Below, one piece after another: positions 43,835 through 53,000 of a stretch of 64,000 nucleotides of DNA. The notes beneath the pieces are model-generated. The model was not told the origin of the DNA. It made no database searches and worked only from the letters and a program-made list of their open reading frames with translations. The translations under genes were made by a program, and so were the position numbers. The stretch's first letter is position 1. Each line of letters begins with the position of its first letter. Source of the stretch: Lethocerus indicus (lineage: Eukaryota > Arthropoda > Insecta > Hemiptera > Belostomatidae); the NCBI GenBank assembly GCA_019843655.1, contig JACDQD010000005.1, forward strand, positions 595,271-659,270, read 5' to 3'.

Positions 43835-46668
43835 GACTGACAGACACTACAGTACACGTGAAAGTGACAGTGGGGCAGTAGGATGGCAAAAACATCCAAA
43901 GTGCTAACAGTGACTGACACAGCGCTACTGAAGACGGCATGGCTGTAAACCGGTCTAGCAAAAGACCAGACCAGTGAGAATAGACAGAAACATTATGAAC
44001 CTACGGAACAACAGAACACATATATATATAAATGACTGACATACTGACAGACACTACAGTACATGTGATAGTGACGGTGGGCACTGAGGATGCCCAAAAA
44101 AAACATCCAAAGTGCTAACAGTGACTGACAACACAGCGCTACTGAAGACGGCGAGCGGCCAACAAACCGGTCTAGCAAAAGACCAGACCAGTGAGAATAG
44201 ACAGAAACATTATGAACCTACGGAACAACAGAACACATATATATATAAATGACTGACATACTGACAGACACTACAGTACATGTGAAAGTGACGGTGGGCA
44301 CTGAGGATGCCCCCAGAAAACATCCAAAGTGCTAACAGTGACAGTAACACAGTGCTACAAACCGGTCTAGCAAAAGACCAAACTGGCGAGAGGAGACAGA
44401 AACATCACGAACCTACAGGGTATTCCAACCCGTCGCAGACCACAAAACAGGTATATTAAATTAAATAAAATCGTTTAAAAGTATCGAACGGACTACTGAC
44501 TGTTGTTCGTTGGGGAGAGGCGGAAGCGGTCTGACTGCGCCACGACCGCCGGCCGTCTTCTCCTTCTCCGTTTCCCTTTCGTCGAGGTCCTTCCTGAAAT
44601 CGCGGCGCCGAAACGCCACGAACCTACAGTACGATTGTTTTCGTCCGTACAGTGAAGGAGCTGCTGCCCGAAGACATCGGTATAACGACGTCGGATTCGG
44701 GCGGCAAGGAGCCGTTCATGGTGGTGTTCCTGAGCTGCGGTGCGGAGGGCAACCGGCCGGTGATGGTGGCCGGAGGCGGGCCGAAGAGGCCGAGGAGGCA
44801 GGCCGGCAACGCGTCGAGGAGGCGCAAGAAGACGGCCGAGACGAGCTCGCTGCACAACCCGCTGTTGGAGAGGTCGCCGGCGTGGACGAGGCCGCACAAC
44901 ACGTGCCAGATACAGACGCTCTACGTCAGCTTCAAGGACCTCAAGTGGGAGGTGATTCAATTCTTACCTTCGACTATTGTAACTTCCGGGTCGCGTTTCA
45001 ATTTACCGAGATTTTACCGCAAATAATTATAGCTGTTGGAGGCACGCGTCCGTTGAAATACCCGGTTCACATCGCAGCGTCAATCGTTACGCCCGGTTAA
45101 ACAATCTTCAGTTACGAAGTTCGGTGAAAAATTTACTGTAGACGGGTTACGTCGTACGCGACAGATCCGGAGAGATACAGACGCTCTAAGTCGGCATCAA
45201 TGACCTCAACTGGGTGGTAAACCGATAACACAACAGTAGACATTAAATTGTTAACCCTCTACATGGGGGATCGTGTTTCAATTTATCGAGATTTTACCGC
45301 AAATAATTATAGCTTTTTTCGTGATAATGGCGCATAAATTTTGACCCATTGCAGTCGAAGGCTCCGCCCACGGATGCGAATAATTTTCAGTTTTTAACGT
45401 AAGGACAAAAACAAATCGTAACAACTATTTATAGGATATTTCGCTTTCGGCGACAAATGACGCCTGATTATTATGCTCTCGATAATCGCGGTTTGAGCGA
45501 AATTCCGCACTTCAGTCAAGTCCTGTTATTCGGGGCAGTAGAGTGTATCAGATTCAAGTTTATCCGTCGTTTTTATATTTCGAATTCGTATTTATATCCC
45601 CGATACGGCGAATAGAAGAAAAATTTGTGAAAATTATTGGCGATATCGGACAGTAAGTAGCGACGAATTAAAATTTGAAGTTTATAGCGAACATAATGTA
45701 AATAATATAGACACGCTCTTAGCCGCGATAACGCCGACTATATTGAACTAAGCTACGAATCCGATTCTAACGATAGTGATATATTTCCCGTTATACGACG
45801 TATACGTACCGAAAATTGAAAGTGATATCGAGGAGGGATACAAAAGTGATAGAGGAGAAAATGTAGAAGAGACAGAGCGGATTCGACTGAAAATGACGAA
45901 TGGATAGATGTTTCGGAAGTGGATAATATTCCGCCTCGCACAAATTTCCGACGATATAAAAGAACCGTTAGATTGTTTTCGATTATACTTTACGGATACA
46001 TCGATCGATTCCGTTAATAAAAGAGACAAATGATAATATGTCCGGTACGTGTTGCTGGTAATGTTTAAACGGGAAATTTTTTTTTCATTCGCGTATATAA
46101 GTTTATAATTGCTGTATTTTCGTTACCCCCAATTTTTTTTTCGGATTTAAAATAAAAAATTGGGGTCCGTAGAGGGTTAAAAAATGTTAGGCCAAATAAA
46201 AATATTAGGTACTTACCATTTAACTTGGAGGGGGAGGGCCACGTGTATTCCTAGTCATATTTTCGGCTTTGTGCATCGTTTTACCGATTAAACAATGTTC
46301 CGTTACAAATTTCAATGTCCTCAAACGAGACACCGATTGAAACTCGGTTTGAGGAATTCAAACTGTACGTTAATTCCGGTTTTCTTTTCGTTTCATTCCG
46401 TCGCCAGGATTGGATAATAGCTCCGGTCGGCTACGAGGCTTTCTACTGCAGCGGCGAGTGCAATTTCCCGTTGAACGCCGTAATGAACGCTACGAACCAC
46501 GCCGTCGTCCAGACCCTCGTCCACCTGATGAATCCAGTCCTGGCGCCGAAACCGTGCTGCGCGCCGACCAAACTGTCGACGATATCGGTCCTATTCCTCG
46601 TCGATACGTCCAACGTCGTTCTCAAGAAGTACAAAAATATGGTCGTCAAAAGTTGCGGCTGTCACTGA
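39776..46668 (+). CDS. gbb: BMP5/7/8-type ligand (gbb), copy 1, 5 exons, start not seen
   Basis: Exons 39776-40170, 41600-41780, 42830-42984, 44653-44951, 46408-46668 (stop TGA): 429 codons. This is a secreted TGF-beta superfamily pro-ligand. Prodomain blocks: [59 protein letters not shown] furin-type site RPRR and a basic RRRKK run precede the mature domain, which has seven cysteines ([39 protein letters not shown]) and the conserved glycosylation site NAT. The domain is closer to gbb/BMP5-8 than to dpp/BMP2-4. The first visible exon begins after TATTTCAG with the end of a signal peptide ([12 protein letters not shown]); an in-frame stop lies just upstream, so the ATG must be in an earlier exon. 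Poly-Gly/Ala and poly-Ser runs lie in the prodomain. Confidence 0.93.
40184..40386. mobile_element. Penelope-linked palindromic element, copy 9 (left arm)
   Basis: Starts ATACCTGTTTTGCGGTCTGC only 13 bp after the gbb copy 1 exon donor. Antisense core at about 40273-40313 with a damaged GAAA (GACAAA on the minus strand). The right arm is missing; Jockey sequence follows. Confidence 0.75.
40530..40884. mobile_element. Jockey-like LINE fragments, composite
   Basis: + strand part: [12 protein letters not shown], then [24 protein letters not shown], as in the 8470 copy. From about 40765 the minus-strand form appears (GAGAAAGGCGGGAGTGGAAC, GTATGTTGAGG, GATTGTCTGGTTGGAAACAT), so two pieces are joined head to head. 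Confidence 0.65.
40885..41551. mobile_element. TTAA-type MITE (TTAACTCGTTCGC family), longest copy
   Basis: TTAACTCATTCCCTACTGAC at the left and GTTAGTGAACCGGTTAA at the right, both with TTAA. A subterminal GGCGTCACATATTTGTGTG near the right mirrors CACAAATATGTG-type sequence at left ends. Fills most of gbb copy 1 intron between its first two visible exons. Confidence 0.6.
41600..41780 (+). CDS. gbb: gbb copy 1, second visible exon
   Basis: Acceptor CGTTTTCAG, donor GAAAG/GTAAAC. Encodes [39 protein letters not shown] and [13 protein letters not shown]. The RLWFDVS block is diagnostic for BMP5-8/gbb prodomains. Phase 1 in, 2 out. Confidence 0.94.
42052..42583 (-). mobile_element. Mariner-like MITE, gbb copy 1
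   Basis: Ends TTGGTTTTACAACTAAGTAA and TTAGTTGTCAGCCCAG. The minus strand carries eroded mariner coding sequence ([19 protein letters not shown]). Its right flank (42595-42700) is the reverse complement of the left flank of the copy at 33683. Confidence 0.8.
42830..42984 (+). CDS. gbb: gbb copy 1, third visible exon
   Basis: Acceptor GTTGTCGCAG, donor TCAG/GTATAC. Encodes [36 protein letters not shown] and [22 protein letters not shown] is the prodomain helix block of the family. Phase 2 in, 1 out. Confidence 0.93.
43272..43735 (+). pseudogene. GIY-YIG endonuclease domain of Penelope-like element, degenerate
   Basis: [20 protein letters not shown], then [20 protein letters not shown], the GIY and YIG motifs around a C-x2-C pair, as in the C-terminal endonuclease of Penelope-like elements. 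Downstream [11 protein letters not shown] and, after a frameshift, [17 protein letters not shown] fit the typical end (HL---GH, LE-LEIY-HK). The catalytic Arg/Glu region after YIGQTGR is altered (KIEDISDKG). Not functional. Confidence 0.85.
43788..43831. repeat. (TA)n microsatellite
   Basis: TA tract between the endonuclease remnant and the terminal repeats of the Penelope-like element. Confidence 0.95.
44457..44608 (-). pseudogene. Antisense copy of CWC15 exon 2 and start of intron 2
   Basis: Reverse complement of 32877-33034 at roughly 94% by eye: GCGATTTCAGGAAGGACCTC, GAGAAGACGGCCGGCGGTCG, CAACGAACAACAGTCAGTA (the CWC15 donor) and AAACGATTTTATTTAATTTA. It continues directly into the palindromic element, just as at CWC15. 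Lies in gbb copy 1 intron, 44 bp before exon 4. Only the 3' part of the exon is present. Confidence 0.92.
44653..44951 (+). CDS. gbb: gbb copy 1, fourth visible exon (cleavage site, start of mature domain)
   Basis: Acceptor GTCCGTACAG, donor GAG/GTGATT. Encodes [32 protein letters not shown], the basic [16 protein letters not shown] region and [16 protein letters not shown] with the first mature cysteine. Phase 1 in, 0 out. Confidence 0.93.
45080..45313 (+). pseudogene. Second, broken copy of gbb exon 4 end inside intron 4
   Basis: 45176-45223 repeats the end of exon 4 (AGATACAGACGCTCTAAGTC, then AATGACCTCAACTGGGTGGT) with TAA in place of the Tyr codon. Flanks equal those of the inverted piece at 32462-32740. 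The following ATTTATCGAGATTTTACCGC also repeats intron 4 sequence at 45000. Not translatable. Confidence 0.85.
45251..46180. mobile_element. piggyBac-like non-autonomous element, copy 2
   Basis: TTAACCCTCTACATGGGG at the left, GGTCCGTAGAGGGTTAA at the right. The interior follows the 12170-13021 copy (GATGCGAATAATTTTCAGTT, GATAGATGTTTCGGAAGTGG, TCGATCGATTCCGTTAATAA). Homology with the MROH1 locus continues for about 60 bp past the right TTAA. Confidence 0.72.
46408..46668 (+). CDS. gbb: gbb copy 1, last exon (mature TGF-beta domain)
   Basis: Acceptor CGTCGCCAG, phase 0. Encodes [56 protein letters not shown] and [14 protein letters not shown]. Six of the seven cystine-knot cysteines lie here. 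Confidence 0.97.
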   Translation, partial: DWIIAPVGYEAFYCSGECNFPLNAVMNATNHAVVQTLVHLMNPVLAPKPCCAPTKLSTISVLFLVDTSNVVLKKYKNMVVKSCGCH

Positions 46669-49035
46669 TGAAGGAATATCAGCGTTTCTCGGCGCTATTC
46701 CGCTATTGCTACAGGATTTTATTATTCTTTTTTTTTCTCTTTTTTTTTAATTTAAATTATCCGAGAGTCGACAATATAATAAACACTGTAAAGATAGTTT
46801 TAAAAATATTTCGAGAATAAGTTATCGAGTATCGGATAAAATACGATAGAAATCTCTCTCTCTCTCTCCGTATAGAAATAATGCCGGGAAAATTGATTCT
46901 GCGACAATACATTTCGATCCGCCATCGTTTGTCATAAAATTAAAGAGTTTAATTAAAAATTTTTGCTCGTGAGATATTCGCCGAAAAGAGATTTACGCCT
47001 AAATATCCGTTAAGTTTTCGATCTTCAGTAAATTCGGTTTGTCGCGTTTTTTATTTTTTCGAGCTTAGTGAATACGTTTCGTTCGATTTACAAAATACGA
47101 ACTCTCGAAGACACCGTTCTTACCGAAATTCGAGTTACTTCGATTCGACCGATATATAAAGTGATTTCTGTAGAAATTCGTGTCTCAATTTCGTATCTAA
47201 TCTGAAACCGATCGCGTACCGAATCTGTGGAAACGGACGGAAAAATTTTGGGGAGAAATTTTTTTTTTTCAAACTCGCCTAAGAACGTTCGCGTACGGAT
47301 ATAGAAAGGGTTTAAATTCATTCAATATTTTATCCGATATTTTCGAATTCCGTTCTCGATCGGTCGGATATATTATCGGAAAAATCCGTATTTAAGTATT
47401 TTTTTTTAATGCGCGGAAGCCGAGACGTTTCATTCGTATTGATCGGCTTAGAATCTCAAAACGGAACCGAAATTCGATCCGAACTTTCAAAGTCGACTTC
47501 GGTGCCCTCCGACGCCAGCACACTTTGTCCTTCGACAGATTTTAAAACAGTTTTTTACGTAGCCCAATTAAAGTACATAAGACATCTTTTTTTTATATAT
47601 ATATAGACGTACGTTTACGTACCGATAATCCGTCCGGTTGTGTAATCAATGTGATCTGTACAATTTTTTGGCGACGATCGAAAAGTGTCTTACGTTCGAT
47701 TATTTTTACGCCGATATTTATATCCCACGTCCGAAATGTACAAAAGTTACACAAAACGGTCCTTTTAAAACAGAACAACAATTGTAAATTTAAAAACAGA
47801 GTAACAAATTTCGAAGCGCAAAATTTGTACGGGGAAACTTTTCGATCGTCGGTGGATTTCCGATTGCGCCATTTAGTTTACCGATTTTACGATTTACAAA
47901 TAAAAAAAAAAATAAATACTCTTAGTTTTAACAACGAACAATTATTAAATATTAGGTTAATGATATACATATATTTTAAGGGGCCATTTTGAATTAAAGT
48001 CTTTAACATACTATTATCGAATAAATGTGTATTTTTTTTAATGTTTGATGTTACTATATTTAAAAACTTAAAAAAAAAAAAAAAACGAAAAATAATTGAA
48101 TTATTGAGATGTTCAAATTTGTTCGAGCATTTAACGTTATATAATCATATCGTTTTATAGACTTGTCTCTTCAACAATTCTTTGTTATAAATATCGATTT
48201 ATTTTTATTAACAGTAATATTACAGTTGTCTCTATTGGAATCGTGGAGAATTCGTCGAAGCGAAACAGAATTTTGTATTCAAATATTGAAAAGGTACCGC
48301 CTTTATTTTTTACTTTTTTTTATATATATATTCTAAGTACAGTATAAACGTTTTACGATCTTTAGAGTTAAGAATTAGAGTTATGTCAAACCACAACCGA
48401 TAGAAAAAATTACTTAAGAAATTGAAACAATTTGTTCGTTCAACGTCGAAAAAATGTAATGGAGATTTGTACACGAAATTGACGATTATTCGCAAGATTT
48501 GCTGTCGGCCAATTCGTTCCGATAACGAATGTCAAAATCGAAATGCTCAATTAACGTCCCCGTAATTGATGTCATTTTCGAAAGACAAAATTCGTGAATT
48601 ATAACATCACTTTGGCGAGTCGCGAAACTTTCGACAGAAGAACCGATCTTCAATTCGTGTTTAATACTGAACGAATTTCAAGGACTTACCTCTATTATAT
48701 TTTCAAAAAAGCTAAACTAAATCGTCAGAACGAGTTATAAAAAATCGATTTTTTTTTTTGTCTCTTTCTCGTTAACGGAAATTCTTGCCTTCACTGACGA
48801 CCGAACGAATAACGTCGTCTATTTATTTGTTTCTAATCTACAGAATAAATAAATTCGAACGAATAAAAAATAATCACACGTCGAAATATTATTAGTTATC
48901 TTTTTTTTTTGTAGTCTTATATTTGTAATAAATATTTTTTATTTAACGACGACTCGTTTATTGAAATCGATCCCTTATTGTCAGCGTATTTGTGTTGAGT
49001 TTGCGACCGGAATTAACTTTTAATATCTATATATA

Positions 49036-49082
<47 letters not shown>

Positions 49083-49299
49083 GTTTACTTCCTGTTTCAT
49101 TGTATTTGTTAATTTATCTATATATTATAACTTATCTGTATATTATTCATGCTTATTTATATATATTTTAGAAAGGTACCAGCAAATTGGAATTTCGATC
49201 GGTGGAAAAAAAAGTTGGTCTTCTCAATGGAGCCACCTCAAACTGGTAATTCCCAATTCATTAACTTTTCGTATTTAAAATAAAAATGATTTCACATTT

Positions 49300-49345
<46 letters not shown>

Positions 49346-49704
49346 AATTTTAGATACAAAGAATTAAACATTTAGATTACATTATAGACGCCTGAAAAGG
49401 AAGTGGCCACCCGACCTAAATGTTTAAATAAATAAAATAAAATAAATAAAAAAAGGGGGGGGGGAAACCAGTGGGTTTCTCCTCTAATTGTCGACTATTG
49501 TAGCCGGTGCCTATATAAATGTTGGTTGTTGTATAATTTTACAGTCGTAACAATAAAAGAGTGGAAAAAAGAAAGATTACATTATAATACAGATTTTATA
49601 TATATATATAATATATATAGGAGAAATAATAGTGAGAAAAAGGGGTGGGGTGATTGAGGGTGGGGGTGGGTGGGCTGAATGATGATGTGAGAAGTGGAGG
49701 GGAC
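46669..49704. other. Spacer between the two gbb genes
   Basis: AT-rich; AATAAA at 46778-46783 (110 nt after the stop) is a likely poly(A) signal for copy 1. Also a (CT)n at 46854-46868, TA/TG microsatellites (49036-49080, 49301-49344) and a G-run near 49455. No other exon recognised. Confidence 0.5.
46778..46783 (+). terminator. Candidate poly(A) signal, gbb copy 1
   Basis: AATAAA in AT-rich sequence 110 nt downstream of the gbb copy 1 stop codon. Assigned by position only. Confidence 0.45.
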
Positions 49705-50065
49705 ATGATGATGGTGATGATGGCTCGGTATTGTCTAGTACTGCGAGTGTTGTTGTCCGTGATGCTGTTGTTGTTGTTGTCGGTGTTGTTACTGTTGTCG
49801 GTGATGGGCGGTGGCGGACTGTCGGGGCTGTACCTGGACGACGGCCGAGGTCGCAGCGTGAGGCAGAGGGAGCTCAGCGACGAGGACCGACTCCTGGTGG
49901 AGGTCCAACTGTCGGCGCTTCTCGGTGTTGTCAGGCCGCCCCAGGAGGGCGGCCGCCACCCGCGCGGTCGTCCCGCCTCCGCCCCGTTGGACTACATCCT
50001 GGGGCTGTACTCTTCGTCACGGTACCCCCATCGGGGCGATACGGTCATCGCGCTGGCCCCCAGAG
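49705..50065 (+). CDS. gbb: gbb copy 2 exon 1 (signal peptide, prodomain start)
   Basis: [20 protein letters not shown] and a Leu/Val-rich core, then [35 protein letters not shown] and [12 protein letters not shown]. Donor AGAG/GTACCT in phase 1 was chosen to match the phase of copy 1; reading on past it gives a composition unlike the family. Confidence 0.88.
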
Positions 50066-53000
50066 GTACCTACTCCAGGGGGCCGTTGGATCGGATTGTC
50101 CACTGTCTTTACTCCTCCCCGAGGAAACGCCTTCAGTACCTCCCTCAGGACAATTGCGATTCAAAAATTCCCATTTCTGTCATCGGACCGGGTCAGCCCC
50201 CAACCGCGCCTTCAGACCTAATTTATATACATAAATAGATATAAGTCCTTCTGTATAAGGACATCGTGTCGTAAGAGAGAAGCCGAATTGTCCTTGGAGG
50301 ACGCGCGCCCAAAATCGCTGTATTTCCACCGAATTTTCACAACCTGCACGCCAATCTCATCTCCTGACGGGTCTCAAGAAGAGCGCCTTCGGAGGTCGCA
50401 AAGGTCGGCACTGTGACCTCTCACCTCTATATCGTCAACGACATAGAGAGGAGATGTGTCTACAGTAGGTTTCGCCGAGTGTTTCGAGGTCAGGGGTCAC
50501 GTCAAAGGTCTTTCAGCTCCACTATAAGGTGAACGGCCGGTCAGATTTCTCCGAACAGATTTAGGCTTACAGGAGATGTCTACAGTAGGTTTCGCGACGT
50601 GTTCCGAGGTCATGGGTCACGTCAAAGGTCAGCAGCCATTCAGCTCTATATCGTCAACGGCCGCTCCGATTTCTCGACAAATTTAGGCTTACTGGATGTC
50701 TACAGGACATCGCCACATGTTACGAGGTCAGGGGTCACGTCAAAGGTCTTACAGCTCTACTATAAGGTGAACGGCCGGTCAGATTTCTCGACGCATTTAG
50801 GCCTACAGGAAATGTCTACAGTAGGTTTCGCGACGTGTTCCGAGGTCAGGGGTCATGTCAAAGGTCTTTGAGCTCTACTATTGTGAACGGCCGCTCCGAT
50901 TTCTCCGAACAGATTTAGGCTTACATGTCTATCGGGGTCACGTCAAGGTCTTTCAGCTCCGGCCGCTCCGATTTCTCAACAAATTTAGGCTTACAGAATA
51001 GTCTTTTAGAGGACTTTTCGCCGCGTGTTCGAGGTCAGGGTCACGTCAAAGGTCTTGAGCTCTATAGTGAACGGCAGCTCCGATTTCTACGAACAAATTT
51101 AGGCTTACAGGATGTCTAAAGGACATCGCCACATGTTACGAGGTCAGGGGTCACGTCAAAGGTCTTCCAGCTCCACTATAAGGTGAACGGCCGGTCAGAT
51201 TTCTCCGTACAGATTTGGGCTTACACAGGAGATGTCTGGCCACGTGGTCATGTGTCAGGTCGAAGGTGACACCGCTGACCTCCGTACGCCTCCGTATCCT
51301 TCACCACCGCCCCGCTTTGCTCATCGAGCGGAGGAAAAGTCTTTTTCTTTAGACGACGGAAAATGGTACTCCTCGAGTACTCTCAAAAACTTGAAAGATG
51401 TCATTCAATAGTAGCATATTGATGCGTATATAGAGAAGGTGAGATACGTACGTGAGATATTGCGCAATTTTGGCCTGCCGCCAATCTCGTCGGATTGCCG
51501 ATCTTGGCAACGTTTCGCACTGATATATATATATATATGCGCCTTATCTCAGGTCTGTTTTTTGTTCTCGCCTCGCGTCGCTACCGAGCATAAATAATTA
51601 GACATTCCAGGGACGATAGCGTCAAATTACAATTGGAAACCGAAACGTATTTAACCATTAAAGTGTGTCGCAAAATTAACGCAAGATTTGAATTGGCCAC
51701 AATTCTCCAGGTAAAGTCGGGGCGACCCTATTTAAAATTTTTCGTTTTTGTTCAAAAATCCGCATCCACTTGTCCAGTCGATACACTATTCCGCGACTGT
51801 AGCCGCCGAACTTTCAGTATATATTGCACAATAATGAAAAAACCGGTTGTTCTATCGTCTAACAAACTGCATTTGTACTGACCCTAAACTAAGGGCTGTC
51901 GTATGGTTTAAATTTTTAATAGGGTTGACGACTTTACTGCAGTAATTGTGGCCAATTCGAATTCTCGCGTTCATTTTGCGACACCCCCCCCCTCCTATAC
52001 AGGGATGGAAATTGTGTCCGCAGAGGGTGTAGTCGAAGGGCTGAGGCACGGCAAGGGCACGAGGATGTGGTTCGATCCGGAGGAGATCGCTGGGGACGTG
52101 GCGATGGCGGCTGGCCAACTTGTTGCCGCGGAACTGAGGCTCTACCGAAGACCCACGAGTAGGTACCCGGCGGCCGACTACAGCGTGACACTCTACACCG
52201 TCCTCGAACGAACGCCGGGGTACGAAAACCGTTATATATTGCTCCGCTACTGAAGACGGGAACTGAAGGGGGCGACTGAAGGGAATAGACATCGCCCCCC
52301 GTCCGGAGATTCCAGTCGAAAGTCTTTTTGACACGATTTAACTACGGATTGGGATGAGGAGGAGAAAGGCGGGAGTGGAACTTCCGGGAGCCTGGATTCT
52401 GTGACTTGGCCGACTGTCGGGGGGTATGTTGAGGTCATCGTGGATCGTCTGGTCGGAAACATACCCCCGGTGGGAGCACTAAGGATGGCGTTCAGGAAGG
52501 ACTTTCGACTGGAATCGGCTGGATGCCAGCCATGTCGGATGTCTCCCGGTGGAACCCCAAAGCTCAAATTGAGCTTTGTAAATTGTCAGTTTGTTACTCG
52601 AGGTCAATTTTCTTAAGAGTCCAAATTTTCTACCGTTTTCTCTTCACCCTGTGTCCAGGGAGACGGAAGGTTTGGAGCCGGTTGACAGGCTGGTGACGAC
52701 CTCAGGCCGCAGTGGCTGGCTGGTCATGAACATGACCCGTCCCCTGACCCAGTGGATGACCCGCCCTCGGACCAACAGAGGACTCTATCTCTCCATCCGA
52801 CGGGCCCGAGATACAGGTACGACTGTGAAGAAGAGTTGGGGGGGGCGGCCGCTCGCCGTCTTCAGTAGCACAAGTGACAGTCACAGAGGATACGTTGAGG
52901 ATACGCCGCTACTGAAGATGGGGCGAGCAGCCGAAAACCGGTCGGAAACGCGACAAAACCATGTTTTCAGACTTTGGAGGGTCGGAAATCACTGTCTGTT

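Larger units (their letters stand above)
43068..44456 (+). mobile_element. Penelope-like element remnant with GIY-YIG and terminal repeats
   Basis: Left end ATACCCGTTTTGTGGTCTGC is the common end of the palindromic family. Then comes PLE coding sequence (43272-43735, two frames) and three successive terminal-repeat arms (43840-44015, 44040-44220, 44265-44456), each with ACACTACAGTACA, AACATCCAAAGTGCTAACAG and AGCAAAAGACC. This copy ties the palindromic elements to a Penelope-like retroelement. No reverse transcriptase domain is seen. Confidence 0.82.

Noticed and set aside
44493..44960. Minus-strand ORF of 155 codons
   Set aside because: Shadow of gbb exon 4 and of the inverted CWC15 exon 2 copy; no independent start context or motif.
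47400..48000. Overlapping ORFs of 60-113 codons between the gbb genes
   Set aside because: AT-rich composition, no motif, no consistent splice signals, and no similarity to the neighbouring genes.
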